From Streptomyces sp. F63 (GTDB lineage: Bacteria; Actinomycetota; Actinomycetes; Streptomycetales; Streptomycetaceae): a stretch of 64,000 bases of DNA. The translations under genes were made by a program, and so were the position numbers. Below, in pieces: positions 16,520 to 25,411 of this stretch (positions are counted from its first letter, which is position 1; each line of letters opens with the position of its first letter). The stretch lies in NCBI RefSeq assembly GCF_018070345.1, contig NZ_JAGPXX010000026.1:1-64000 (forward strand). Reading direction: 5' to 3'. The notes below the pieces were generated by a model. The model was not told the DNA's origin. It saw nothing but the letters and a program-made list of their open reading frames with translations, and searched no databases.

Positions 16520-16821
16520 TGACGTTCTCCCGGAATCGACGGCTCCCCAAGAATTCCTACCTCAGCTTGGTGGGGGTCCTGCCCGGACGTCAGTGCGGAA
16601 CCTCACCAAACGGACCGCCCGGAGTGCCGATACGTTTCTGCTTCAACGGCCTGAGCTGCGCTAACGGTCTCTCACCGACGGCAGATCACATCCTGGGGGA
16701 GATTAGGTCACGACGGGGACAGCCGGGTGGCCGCGACCGCACCGTCCGTGACCGCGTTCCGCCGCGGCGGTGCGGCGGTCGTCGCGACGCGCGCGGCGGG
16801 GCCGGTCGTGCGGCTGTTACC

Positions 16822-17034
16822 CCGGGCCTCGCTCCCCGGTTCCCGTGCCCGGTTTCCGTTCCCGGGCCCCGTTTGAGCCCTGTTCACGGGCTGCCCGTTC
16901 CCGGGCCCCTGTCCGGGGGCGCCATTCCCGGGCCTCCGGTTCCGGGCCTCTGTGCGGGCTCCCGTTCCGGGGCTCCCGTTTCCGGGTGTTCTTCCCGTTT
17001 CCGGGTGTTCTTCCCGGTTCTGCTGCTCCGGTTC
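16822..17034. repeat. Degenerate short repeats in a non-coding gap
   Basis: The gap 16520-17102 has no supported gene. Its right half is built from variations of TTCCCGGGC and GTTTCCGGG, and includes an exact direct repeat of the 19-base unit GTTTCCGGGTGTTCTTCCC at 16978-16996 and 16997-17015. It looks like replication slippage in G/C-rich sequence. No binding site or RNA is evident. Confidence 0.7.
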
Positions 17035-17058
17035 GCTTCCGCCCCGGCCGGGCAGCGC

Positions 17059-17091
17059 CTCCGGGCCGGCTCGTGGTCGGCCGGCCCGGAG
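17059..17091 (-). terminator. Hairpin after the thiolase gene
   Basis: CTCCGGGCCGGC (17059-17070) and its exact complement (17080-17091) enclose a nine-base loop. It begins 12 bases past the thiolase stop on the minus strand. No T-tract follows. Confidence 0.75.
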
Positions 17092-17102
17092 GGCCGGACG
17101 GG

Positions 17103-18323
17103 TCAGCTCAGGCGCTCAATGATCATCGCCATGCCCTGGCCGCCGCCGACGCACATCGTCTCCAGGCCGAACTGCTTGTCGTGCCACTGCAGGGAGTTGA
17201 TGAGCGTGCCGGTGATCCGGGCGCCCGTCATGCCGAACGGGTGGCCGACGGCGATGGCGCCGCCGTTGACGTTGAGCCGGTCCAGGTCGATGCCCAGGTC
17301 CTGGTAGGAGGGGATGACCTGCGCGGCGAACGCCTCGTTGATCTCCACCAGGTCGATGTCGCCGATGGACATCCCGGCCCGCTGCAGCGCCTGCTTGCTG
17401 GCCTCCACCGGTCCGTAGCCCATGATCTCCGGGGAGAGGCCGGAGACGCCGGTGGAGACGATCCGCGCCAGCGGCGTCAGGCCCAGCTCGCGGGCCTTGG
17501 TGTCGGACATGATCACCAGGGCGGCGGCGCCGTCGTTCAGCGGGCAGCAGTTGCCGGCCGTCACCAGTCCGTCGGGGCGGAAGACCGGCTTGAGGCCGGA
17601 GACGCCCTCCAGGGTCACGCCGGCGCGGGGGCCGTCGTCCTTGGACACGACGGTGCCGTCCGGGGTGGTGACCGGGGTGATCTCCCGCTCCCAGAAGCCG
17701 TTCTTGATGGCTTCCTCGGCGAGGTTCTGCGAGCGCACGCCGAACTCGTCCATCTCCCGGCGGGTCACGCCCTTGAGGCGCGCCAGGTTCTCGGCGGTCT
17801 GGCCCATCGCGATGTACGCGTCGGGGAGCAGGCCGTCCTCGCGCGGGTCGTGCCAGTCGGTGCCCTCCTGCTCGGCGCGCGCGGCGGTCCGGGCCTGCGC
17901 CTCGTCGAACAGGGGGTTCTGGGTGCCGGGCATCCCGTCCGAGGTGCCGTTGACCTGGCGCGAGACCGTCTCGACACCCGCCGAGATGAAGACGTCGCCC
18001 TCACCGGCCTTGATGGCGTGCAGGGCCATCCGGGAGGTCTGGAGGGAGGAGGAGCAGTAGCGGGTGACGGTGCAGCCCGGCAGGTGGTCCATGCCCATCT
18101 GCACGGCGACGATCCGGCCCAGATTGTGGCCCTGCTCGCCGCCGGGGAGGCCGCAGCCGAGCATCAGGTCGTCGATGTCGTGCGGGTCGAGCTCCGGGAC
18201 CTTGGCGAGCGCGGCCTGGATGATCGTGGCGGTCAGGTCGTCCGGGCGGACGTCCTTGAGCGAGCCCTTGAAGGCCCGGCCGATCGGGGAGCGGGCGGCA
18301 GAGACGATCACGGCTTCGGGCAT
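17103..18323 (-). CDS. Acetyl-CoA C-acyltransferase (thiolase)
   Basis: The 406-residue enzyme condenses or cleaves acyl-CoA (3-ketoacyl-CoA + CoA to acyl-CoA + acetyl-CoA). The nucleophilic cysteine is C90 (VTRYCSSSLQ), the catalytic histidine is H361 (GHPFGMTGARI) and the second cysteine is C391 (CVGGGQGMAMI). EINEAFAAQ is the conserved Asn-Glu segment. The ATG at 18323 follows GGAG by five bases. Single-gene transcription seems likely, given the terminator downstream. A TetR-type operator-like sequence lies about 100 bases upstream, which suggests control by acyl-CoA. Confidence 0.93.
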   Translation of the reverse strand: MPEAVIVSAARSPIGRAFKGSLKDVRPDDLTATIIQAALAKVPELDPHDIDDLMLGCGLPGGEQGHNLGRIVAVQMGMDHLPGCTVTRYCSSSLQTSRMALHAIKAGEGDVFISAGVETVSRQVNGTSDGMPGTQNPLFDEAQARTAARAEQEGTDWHDPREDGLLPDAYIAMGQTAENLARLKGVTRREMDEFGVRSQNLAEEAIKNGFWEREITPVTTPDGTVVSKDDGPRAGVTLEGVSGLKPVFRPDGLVTAGNCCPLNDGAAALVIMSDTKARELGLTPLARIVSTGVSGLSPEIMGYGPVEASKQALQRAGMSIGDIDLVEINEAFAAQVIPSYQDLGIDLDRLNVNGGAIAVGHPFGMTGARITGTLINSLQWHDKQFGLETMCVGGGQGMAMIIERLS

Positions 18324-18422
18324 CACGGCTCCAAGAGGGGGCGAGAAGGCAGGACTGAGTGGGAAGTTACCTCCACGTACAGCCCGGGTCACGGTCTGGG
18401 GTGTGTGACACCGGCCTCTTTT

Positions 18423-18438
18423 CTAAGCGCTTGCTCAG
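18423..18438. promoter_or_regulatory. TetR-type operator-like sequence upstream of the thiolase
   Basis: CTAAGCGCTTGCTCAG contains the palindrome AAGCGCTT and one full half-site of the GAGCAAGCGCTTGCTC type often bound by TetR-family repressors of fatty-acid genes in actinobacteria. It lies 100 bases upstream of the thiolase ATG. The rest of the gap 18324-18688 shows no gene. Confidence 0.4.
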
Positions 18439-18688
18439 CTCTCGCGGAAGGGCCCGGACCGGCACGTGTGCGGCTGCCCCGTTCCGCCCCCCGGCCCTTG
18501 GTATGGGCGCACAGCAGGCGTGGTGCGGGCGCCCGCCCGGGCGGCCGCACCCCCTCCGGGGCCTGCCGTGACGCCGTCGGAAACGCTCCTCGCACGGTGC
18601 CCGCACGGCACTCGCCCGCTCCTGCGGCCGGTCCGGCGCCGCTCCCGGGATCGCTCGTACGAGCGACCCGGCGGCCGCCGGGCGGCGG

Positions 18689-19813
18689 TCAGCCGGCCAC
18701 CCGCCCGGCCGTCCGGTCCGGCTGGGGACGCGGCTCCCGCCGTGCGCCCTCCTCCCCCTCGCGCTCCGGCTCCGGGCCGGGCCGCCGCCCCCGCTCCGCC
18801 GCCGGGCTGCCGTCCTTCGGAAGCTGCCGCCGCCTCCGGTGCTTGAGCAGCGCCCACGGACCGCGCGCCACCCCCGCGCCCGCCGTGCGGCCCCCGGCCG
18901 AGGCCACCTCCGTACCGCCCTCGGACGCCGCCTGCGCCGCCGCCTCGGCGACCGGCAGGATGCCCTCGGCCCGCGCGACGTCCAGCCGCTCCTCCGGCCA
19001 CAGCCCCAGCGCCGCGCACAGGGTCGGCAGCACGGCCATCGCCGCCGTGGCGTACCCCTCCGCCGAGGGGTGGTAGCTGTCCGGTCCGAACAGCTCGCGC
19101 GGATTGGCCTCGAACTCCGGGCCCAGCAGGGAGCCCAGGGAGACCGTACGGCCGCCCTGTTCGACCACGCCGATCGTCTGCGCCGCCGCCAGCTGCCGGC
19201 TGAGCCGGCGCGCCACCCAGCGCAGCGGCTGGTACACGGGTTCGATCGTGCCCAGGTCGGGACAGGTGCCCACCACCACCTGGGCCCCGGCCTCCCGCAG
19301 CCGCCGCACGGCCTCCGAGAGAAGCCGCACGGACCGGGCGGCCGGCACGCGGTGGGTGACGTCGTTCGCGCCGATCATGATCACGCAGATGTGCGGGACG
19401 TCCGCCGGGTCCGCCAGCAGCAGCGACACCTGCCGGTCCAGATCCCCGGACATCGCCCCCGACAGCGCCACGTTGCGCAGCCGCACCGGCCGCTCGGCCA
19501 CCGCCGCGAGACCCGAGGCGAGCAGCGCTCCCGGGGTCTCGCGAACCCGGTGCACGCCCTGCCCGGCCGCCGTGGAGTCGCCGAGGAAGCCGAGTCGCAG
19601 CGGCTCCAGGTCGGACAGCAGCGCGAACGTGGCTCCGTAACAGCCGTCCGCCCGCGGCGGTTCACCGTCCGGGACGCCCACCAGGCGCCGCGCCCAGCGC
19701 ATCTCCGCCAGCAGCAGCCCCACGGCGGCGCCGCCCAGGAGACCCGCGCCACCGCCCCCGTAAGCCGCCGCGGCAGCGATCCGCCGCGCCACCCTCGCCC
19801 TGGACACCGACAT
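18689..19813 (-). CDS. SGNH/GDSL-family hydrolase, membrane anchored
   Basis: The 374-residue protein has an N-terminal hydrophobic anchor (about 12-36). Block I is LGFLGDSTAAGQG with Ser80 as nucleophile, block III is MIGANDVTH, and the Asp/His pair is in FGPDSYHPSAEGYATAA. These are the catalytic features of SGNH esterases and lipases. The C-terminal 75 residues are a charged, low-complexity tail rich in Arg, Glu and Pro. I chose the ATG at 19813 because upstream sequence in frame is not conserved-looking. It is divergent from the cystathionine beta-synthase gene. The substrate is unknown. Confidence 0.87.
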   Translation of the reverse strand: MSVSRARVARRIAAAAAYGGGGAGLLGGAAVGLLLAEMRWARRLVGVPDGEPPRADGCYGATFALLSDLEPLRLGFLGDSTAAGQGVHRVRETPGALLASGLAAVAERPVRLRNVALSGAMSGDLDRQVSLLLADPADVPHICVIMIGANDVTHRVPAARSVRLLSEAVRRLREAGAQVVVGTCPDLGTIEPVYQPLRWVARRLSRQLAAAQTIGVVEQGGRTVSLGSLLGPEFEANPRELFGPDSYHPSAEGYATAAMAVLPTLCAALGLWPEERLDVARAEGILPVAEAAAQAASEGGTEVASAGGRTAGAGVARGPWALLKHRRRRQLPKDGSPAAERGRRPGPEPEREGEEGARREPRPQPDRTAGRVAG

Positions 19814-19996
19814 CTCCGCCCCGCTTCCCGGCGGCCGGCCGCCGGCACGCCTACCGGTTCCATGCCCCGCCGCGCCCCCTCCGCAACGCCCGCGCAGGGC
19901 GGGCGCGCCACCCGGAGCGCGCCATAGGCTGGGGGGACGGGCACCCGAACAGCGACCGCCCCCGATTGCGGAGACCCCGCCGAACCTGGAGACGTC

Positions 19997-21382
19997 GTGC
20001 AATATCACGATTCGATGATCGAGCTTGTCGGCAACACCCCGCTGGTGAAGCTCAACCATGTGACGGAAGGGCTGTCGGCGACGGTCCTGGCCAAGGTCGA
20101 GTACTTCAATCCCGGGGGGTCCGTGAAGGACCGGATCGCCCTGCGGATGATCGAGGCGGCCGAGGAGTCCGGCGAGCTCCGCCCCGGCGGGACGATCGTC
20201 GAGCCGACCTCCGGCAACACCGGGGTGGGGCTGGCCATCGTGGCCCAGCAGAAGGGCTACAAGTGCGTCTTCGTCTGCCCGGACAAGGTCTCCACGGACA
20301 AGATCAACGTGCTGCGGGCCTATGGCGCCGAGGTCGTGGTCTGCCCCACCGCCGTGGATCCCGGCCACCCGGACTCGTACTACAACGTCTCCGACCGGCT
20401 CGTCCGCGAGATCCCGGGCGCGTGGAAGCCCGACCAGTACAGCAACCCCCACAACCCGCTCTCGCACTACCACTCGACCGGCCCCGAGCTCTGGGAGCAG
20501 ACGGAGGGGAAGATCACCCACTTCGTCGCGGGCGTCGGCACCGGCGGCACCATCAGCGGCACCGGCCGCTACCTGAAGGAGGTCTCCGGCGGGAAGGTCA
20601 AGGTCGTCGGCGCGGACCCCGAGGGCTCGGTCTACTCCGGCGGTTCCGGCCGGCCGTATCTCGTCGAGGGCGTCGGCGAGGACTTCTGGCCGGACGCCTA
20701 CGACCGCGGCGTGGCCGACGAGATCGTCGCCGTCTCGGACAAGGACTCCTTCCGGATGACCCGGCGGCTCGCCCGCGAGGAGGGCCTGCTGGTCGGCGGT
20801 TCCTGCGGGATGGCCGTCGTCGGCGCGCTGGAGGTGGCCAAGCGGCTGGGGCCGGACGACGTGGTGGTCGTCCTGCTGCCGGACAGCGGCCGCGGCTACC
20901 TCAGCAAGATCTTCAACGACGAGTGGATGGCCGACTACGGCTTCCTGGAGGAGAGCGGCGGCGCCGCGCGCGTCGGCGACGTCCTGCGCGACAAGGACGG
21001 CGGGCTGCCCTCACTGGTGCACATGCACCCGGAGGAGACGGTCGGCGAGGCCATCGAGGTGCTGCGCGAGTACGGCGTCTCGCAGATGCCGATCGTGAAG
21101 CCGGGCGCCGGTCACCCGGACGTGATGGCGGCCGAGGTCATCGGCTCCGTCGTCGAACGGGATCTGCTCGACGCGCTGTTCACCCGGAGCGCCGATCTGA
21201 AGGACCCGCTGGAGAAGCACATGAGCGCGCCGCTGCCGCAGGTCGGCTCCGGCGAGCCGGTGGCCGATCTGATGACGGTACTGGAGAGCGCCGACGCGGC
21301 GGTGGTGCTCGTGGACGGCAGGCCGACCGGTGTCGTCAGCCGCCAGGACCTGCTGGCGTATCTGGCCAAGACCGCCAAGTAG
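19997..21382 (+). CDS. cbs: Cystathionine beta-synthase
   Basis: The 461-residue PLP enzyme condenses serine and homocysteine to cystathionine in transsulfuration. The PLP lysine is K44 in NPGGSVKDR, the substrate loop is EPTSGNTGVGL, and GVGTGGTISGTGRYLKE binds the PLP phosphate. The last 120 residues are a pair of CBS regulatory domains (MHPEETVGEAIEVLREYGVSQMPIV and VADLMTVLESADAAVVLVDGRPTGVVSRQDLLAYL), which may sense S-adenosylmethionine or adenylates. There is no N-terminal heme domain. GTG at 19997 follows GGAG by six bases. An O-acetylserine sulfhydrylase is less likely because of the CBS pair. Confidence 0.93.
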   Translation: MQYHDSMIELVGNTPLVKLNHVTEGLSATVLAKVEYFNPGGSVKDRIALRMIEAAEESGELRPGGTIVEPTSGNTGVGLAIVAQQKGYKCVFVCPDKVSTDKINVLRAYGAEVVVCPTAVDPGHPDSYYNVSDRLVREIPGAWKPDQYSNPHNPLSHYHSTGPELWEQTEGKITHFVAGVGTGGTISGTGRYLKEVSGGKVKVVGADPEGSVYSGGSGRPYLVEGVGEDFWPDAYDRGVADEIVAVSDKDSFRMTRRLAREEGLLVGGSCGMAVVGALEVAKRLGPDDVVVVLLPDSGRGYLSKIFNDEWMADYGFLEESGGAARVGDVLRDKDGGLPSLVHMHPEETVGEAIEVLREYGVSQMPIVKPGAGHPDVMAAEVIGSVVERDLLDALFTRSADLKDPLEKHMSAPLPQVGSGEPVADLMTVLESADAAVVLVDGRPTGVVSRQDLLAYLAKTAK

Positions 21383-22027
21383 GACGCCAAGTGGCCCTTC
21401 CCGCAGGGGAATTCGGCCGTTCCGGCAAAGGTACGCGGCGGACACGTGCCCGCATCACGCCCTTAACAGGCGCGGGCCACAGTGGTGGGTGTCGGCCGGA
21501 ACACCGCGCAGGTGAACCAGCCGGCACCCCAACGGCGCCAGGACATCCGGAGCGGCTCCCGGACCTCCATGGTCGCCCGGACGCGGCCGCCCGGTCAGGC
21601 TTCGGCCGCGTCCCCGCGGGGACCGCCGTCGTCCCGCCCCTGGCGCTCGCGCCGGGGTGCGGCGGTCCCCGCCCAACGCTTCCTGCCGCGCTGTGCGCAG
21701 GTGTGCCGCGCACCACCGCGGTACCGGGCGGCTCGGCGGCAGCCGGACACCGCGACCGCCTTCCGCGCTCGCGGCCCGCGCCCCGCTCCTCATTCCCCAC
21801 GGGGCGGGGCGCGCCGGGGCTGCCCGCGGGGCGGGGCCGGGGCCGGGCCGGAGGCGCGCCGGGCCGGTGGCGCGGGCGGACGGCGGGCCCGGGGGCGGGT
21901 GGCCCGGCCGGCAGCGGTCCGGTCGCCCGGGCGGCGGTCCGGTCGCGGAGCGGTCGTCAGCCCGGTCCCGGAGCGGTGGCCGTCCTGCCACCGCCCGGCC
22001 CGTGGCCCGGCGGTGGCCCGGTGTCCG
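21383..22027. other. Non-coding gap of 645 bases
   Basis: I see no supported gene on either strand; open frames here lack conserved sequence. The right part (about 21790-22020) is very G/C-rich with GGGCGGGGC and CGGTCCGGTCG runs. The stem GGCCCTTCCCGCAGGGGAATTC just after the cystathionine synthase stop is only a weak terminator candidate. Confidence 0.5.
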
Positions 22028-22456
22028 TCACTCCCAGTCGGAGGTCTGCGGGGACTTCTCGCCGCGCCGGTCCCGGAACCAGGGCGCCCGGCCGCCGCCG
22101 TGGACGGCGGCGTTCACGCCGATGACGCCGAGCCAGGCGACGACCAGACCGGGCAGCCCCGCCACCCCGGCGCCGATGCCCGACAGCGGTACGGCCAGGA
22201 CCAGCGAGATGATGCCGAAGCCGTAGCGGTCGCCGAAGCTCTCACCGCCCCTGCCGCGGGCTCCCGGCGGGCGGGAACCGCGGGCGACCACCATCTGGCT
22301 CTCGGCGAGCTGCCGCCGCACCCGGCGGTCCACCGCGCCGTCCAGCTTCTCCAGAAACGAGTCGACGAGTTCCGACTCGTACTCCGGCCCCAGTTCCCTG
22401 CGCGCGTGCAGGGTGGCGTCGAGCTCCTTCTTGAGCTCCGGGTCACGGGCTTCCAT
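22028..22456 (-). CDS. Small integral membrane protein of unknown function
   Basis: The 142-residue protein starts MEARDPELKKELDATLHARRELGPEYESELVDSFLEKLDGAVDRRV, a charged helical region that ends with QLAESQ. Two membrane helices follow (about 82-98 FGIISLVLAVPLSGIGA and 100-118 AGLPGLVVAWLGVIGVNA). The short C-terminal tail is basic. This layout is common for conserved actinobacterial proteins near the envelope, but I do not know the function. The ATG at 22456 is where the conserved-looking sequence begins. Confidence 0.8.
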   Translation of the reverse strand: MEARDPELKKELDATLHARRELGPEYESELVDSFLEKLDGAVDRRVRRQLAESQMVVARGSRPPGARGRGGESFGDRYGFGIISLVLAVPLSGIGAGVAGLPGLVVAWLGVIGVNAAVHGGGRAPWFRDRRGEKSPQTSDWE

Positions 22457-22545
22457 ACGGACCACGCTAGAGAAGACGGACGCCCGGCACAGTGGGGATA
22501 ACCCCCCGATCCGGGGCGGTGCGGGCACCGGGCACCATGCTGGTG

Positions 22546-22574
22546 CCGTCACCGTCACCGTCACCGTCACCGTC
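22546..22574. repeat. Hexanucleotide tandem repeat (CCGTCA)
   Basis: Almost five exact copies of CCGTCA lie in the divergent gap between the membrane protein and the acyl-CoA synthetase gene. Repeat-length changes could alter promoter spacing. Confidence 0.9.
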
Positions 22575-22714
22575 GTGGCCGGTCCCTGCCTCCGTGCCGC
22601 CGCTTCGTCCACGGCGTCGTGGCCGGCGGCCAGGCCGTCGCCGGCCCGGCACGCACCCGACCGGTGCTGCCGCGACACGGCGCCGCTTCCGTCCTCCGGA
22701 AAGGAACCCTCCTC

Positions 22715-24274
22715 GTGACCGAACCCCGCGCCGACCGTCCCGCGCCGCCTCCACCGAGCGGACCGCGGGACGGCGCCGACCGCGCCGCCGCGCCGCTGCT
22801 GTCCGCCCTGGCGCCCTCAGGAGGCCCGTCCGGCGGGGACCGCCCCGACGCGCTGACGGTCGACGGACGGCCCTGTTCCCGGGAGCGGCTGCTGGCCGCC
22901 GCGGGTGCGGTGGCCTCGCGGATCGCCGGGGCCCGCGCCGTCGCCGTGCACGCGGACACGTCGCTGGAGACGGTCGCCGCGGTGGTCGGCGGGCTGCTGG
23001 CGGGTGTGCCCGTGGTCCCGGTGCCGCCGGACGCCGGCCCCGCCGAACGCGGGCACATCCTGCGCGACTCCGGTGCCGAACTGATGCTCGGGCGGACGGG
23101 GACGGAAGAGGCCGCGGGCGCGGCGGCCGGTGGCGCGCCGGGCGGCGCGGAACGGGGTGCCGGGGCGGGCACCGGGCCGGCCGCGGGAGACCTGCCGTCC
23201 GTGCCGTCCGTGCCGTTCCTCCCCGTGGATCTCGCCGAGCGCTCGGACTGGAACGCGCCGGAGCCCGGCGCGGACGTCACCGGACTGATCCTCTACACCT
23301 CCGGCACCACCGGCGCCCCCAAGGGCGCGCTCATCCCGCGCCGCGCCGTCGCGGCCGGTCTGGACGGGCTCGCCGGCGCCTGGCAGTGGACGGCGGACGA
23401 CACCCTGGTGCACGGGCTGCCGCTGTTCCATGTGCACGGCCTGGTCCTCGGCGTGCTGGGCGCGCTCCGCACGGGCTGCCGTCTCGTACACACGGGCCGG
23501 CCGCTCCCGGCGGCGTACGCGGCGGCCGGCGGCAGCCTGTACTTCGGCGTGCCGACGGTCTGGTCCCGGATCGCGGCCGACCGGGACGCCGCCCGCGCGC
23601 TGAGCGGCGCCCGGCTGCTGGTGTCGGGCAGCGCTCCGCTGCCCACCCCGGTCTTCCGGGACCTCGAACAGCTCACCGGGCAGCGGCCGGTGGAGCGCTA
23701 CGGAATGACGGAGACGCTGATCACCCTGTCCACCCGCGCCGACGGCGAGCGCCGCCCCGGCTCGGTCGGCCTGCCGCTGCCGGGCGTGCGCACCCGGCTG
23801 GCCGCGGAGCCCGGGGCGGAGATCGGCGAACTGGAGCTGACCGGGCCGACGCTCTTCTCCGGCTATCTGAACCGCCCGGAGGCGACGGCCGCCTCCTGCA
23901 CCGCCGACGGCTGGTTCCGCACCGGTGACATCGCCGCCATCGGCGAGGACGGCCACCATCGCATCGTCGGCCGGGCCTCCACCGACCTGATCAAGTCCGG
24001 CGGTTACCGGATCGGTGCCGGGGAGGTGGAGAGCGCCCTGCTGGACCACCCGGCGGTGCGGGAGGCGGCCGTGGTCGGGGCACCGCACCCGGACCTCGGC
24101 CAGCAGGTCGTGGCGTACGTCGTGGCCGACGGCCCGGTCACCGAGCGGGAACTGGCCGACTTCGTGGCGGGTCACCTCTCCGTCCACAAGCGGCCGCGGG
24201 CGGTCCGCTTCCTGGACGCGCTGCCGCGCAACGCCATGGGGAAGCCGCAGAAGAGACTGCTTCCGCCTCTGTGA
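22715..24274 (+). CDS. Acyl-CoA synthetase (AMP-forming), ANL superfamily
   Basis: The 519-residue enzyme activates a carboxylic acid as acyl-AMP and then acyl-CoA. The phosphate loop is LILYTSGTTGAPKGAL, the A5 motif is ERYGMTETL, A7 is DGWFRTGD and A8 is STDLIKSGGYRIGAGEVE, with the C-terminal catalytic lysine in PRNAMGKPQKR. A Gly/Ala-rich insertion (about 130-165) is not conserved in the family. GTG at 22715 follows GGAAAGGAA by eight bases. The size and motifs fit a malonyl- or medium/long-chain acyl-CoA synthetase; the substrate cannot be assigned from sequence alone. Confidence 0.88.
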   Translation: MTEPRADRPAPPPPSGPRDGADRAAAPLLSALAPSGGPSGGDRPDALTVDGRPCSRERLLAAAGAVASRIAGARAVAVHADTSLETVAAVVGGLLAGVPVVPVPPDAGPAERGHILRDSGAELMLGRTGTEEAAGAAAGGAPGGAERGAGAGTGPAAGDLPSVPSVPFLPVDLAERSDWNAPEPGADVTGLILYTSGTTGAPKGALIPRRAVAAGLDGLAGAWQWTADDTLVHGLPLFHVHGLVLGVLGALRTGCRLVHTGRPLPAAYAAAGGSLYFGVPTVWSRIAADRDAARALSGARLLVSGSAPLPTPVFRDLEQLTGQRPVERYGMTETLITLSTRADGERRPGSVGLPLPGVRTRLAAEPGAEIGELELTGPTLFSGYLNRPEATAASCTADGWFRTGDIAAIGEDGHHRIVGRASTDLIKSGGYRIGAGEVESALLDHPAVREAAVVGAPHPDLGQQVVAYVVADGPVTERELADFVAGHLSVHKRPRAVRFLDALPRNAMGKPQKRLLPPL

Positions 24275-24348
24275 GGCGGGGGCGGAGGGGCGGCCGGGGC
24301 CGGACGGCCGGGCCTCTGCATAGACTCATACAGAATCATGGTTCGTGA

Positions 24349-25266
24349 ATGGCTCACGCCGAGGGCGCGGGCCCGACGGCGGGAGGCCCGATGTCCGGAA
24401 CCGGCACCGGGAGGGTGGACGGCGGGGGGACCGCGGCCGGCGCCGCCGCCCGGCTGCAGAAGCTGTTCGAGGGGCATCGGCTGACCCCCACCCAGCGCCG
24501 GATCGCGCACTGCATGGTGCGGCGGGCGGCCGACGCGCCGTTCCTGTCCAGCGTGGAGCTGGCCGAACTCGCCGGGGTCAGCCAGCCCTCCGTCACCCGC
24601 TTCGCGGTCGCCCTGGGCTTCGACGGCTATCCGGCGCTGCGCCGGCACCTGCGGGACGTACCCGCCGCCGAGCACGCCCCCGCGACCGGCGCGTACAACG
24701 CCTACCAGCAGGCCGTGTACGCGGAGATGGAGAACCTGCGCCAGCTGGCGTCGCTGCTCGCCGACCCGGAGCCGGTGGAGCACGCGGGACGGCTGCTGGC
24801 CGCGTCGTGCCCGCTTCCGGTGCTCGGGCTGCGGGCTGCCTCCGCGCAGGCGCGCGGTTTCGCGTATTTCGCCGCCAAGGTGCACTCCGACGTCCGGCTG
24901 CTCGACGAGGGCGGCACGATGCTCACCGACCGCATCGACGCGGCCCGGCGCGCGGGCGCGAGCGCGTTGCTCTGCTTCGCGCTCCCGCGCCATCCGCGTG
25001 AGGTCACCGAGGCGCTCGATCACGCCCGCTCGGCCGGACTGACGGTCGTGACGGTCGCCGACAGCGCCTTCGCCCCCGTGGCCCGCCACTCGGACCTGCT
25101 GCTGCCCGCGGCCGTCGGCACCGGGCTGGCGTTCGACACCGCCTGTGCGCCCATGATGCTCGGCCGGGCCCTGCTGGAGGCGATGTGCGACGGGCTCCCC
25201 GACGCACAGGCCCGGCTGGAGGAGTTCGATGCCCGGGCCGCCGCGCGCGGGCTCTTCGCCGAGTAG
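24349..25266 (+). CDS. MurR/RpiR-family transcriptional regulator
   Basis: The 305-residue protein has an N-terminal helix-turn-helix (about 30-105: LTPTQRRIAHCMV, then VELAELAGVSQPSVTRFAVALGFDGYPALRRHL) and a C-terminal sugar-isomerase (SIS) fold (about 140-285: PLPVLGLRAASAQARGFAYFAAKV, then DRIDAARRAGASALLCFALPRHPREV). SIS domains in this family bind phosphosugars. An ATG at 24391 after GGGAGG is a possible alternative start. The inverted repeat CGTGA/TCACG at 24344-24358 overlaps the first start codon and might be an autoregulatory site. Its target genes are not obvious here. Confidence 0.88.
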   Translation: MAHAEGAGPTAGGPMSGTGTGRVDGGGTAAGAAARLQKLFEGHRLTPTQRRIAHCMVRRAADAPFLSSVELAELAGVSQPSVTRFAVALGFDGYPALRRHLRDVPAAEHAPATGAYNAYQQAVYAEMENLRQLASLLADPEPVEHAGRLLAASCPLPVLGLRAASAQARGFAYFAAKVHSDVRLLDEGGTMLTDRIDAARRAGASALLCFALPRHPREVTEALDHARSAGLTVVTVADSAFAPVARHSDLLLPAAVGTGLAFDTACAPMMLGRALLEAMCDGLPDAQARLEEFDARAAARGLFAE

Positions 25267-25278
25267 CCGCCGGTCCTC

Positions 25279-25301
25279 CCGGCACCCGGCCGGGGTGCCG
25301 G
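25279..25301 (+). terminator. Hairpin after the RpiR regulator
   Basis: CCGGCACCC (25279-25287) and GGGTGCCGG (25293-25301) form a perfect nine-base-pair stem 13 bases after the stop. Confidence 0.7.
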
Positions 25302-25411
25302 AGCCGGGCGGGCGGTGTGGGTTTCCTTATCCGTTTTTCATGCCCCCTCACTACAATTCGCCCCTACCGAAACCACATTCGAGGTGACATCGAGCGACGA
25401 GGAGGCCGGCA

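Noticed and set aside
16770-19076. Long open frame on the plus strand (768 codons)
   Set aside because: It runs antisense to the thiolase and the SGNH hydrolase and reads through the repeat region. High G/C content removes stop codons by chance.
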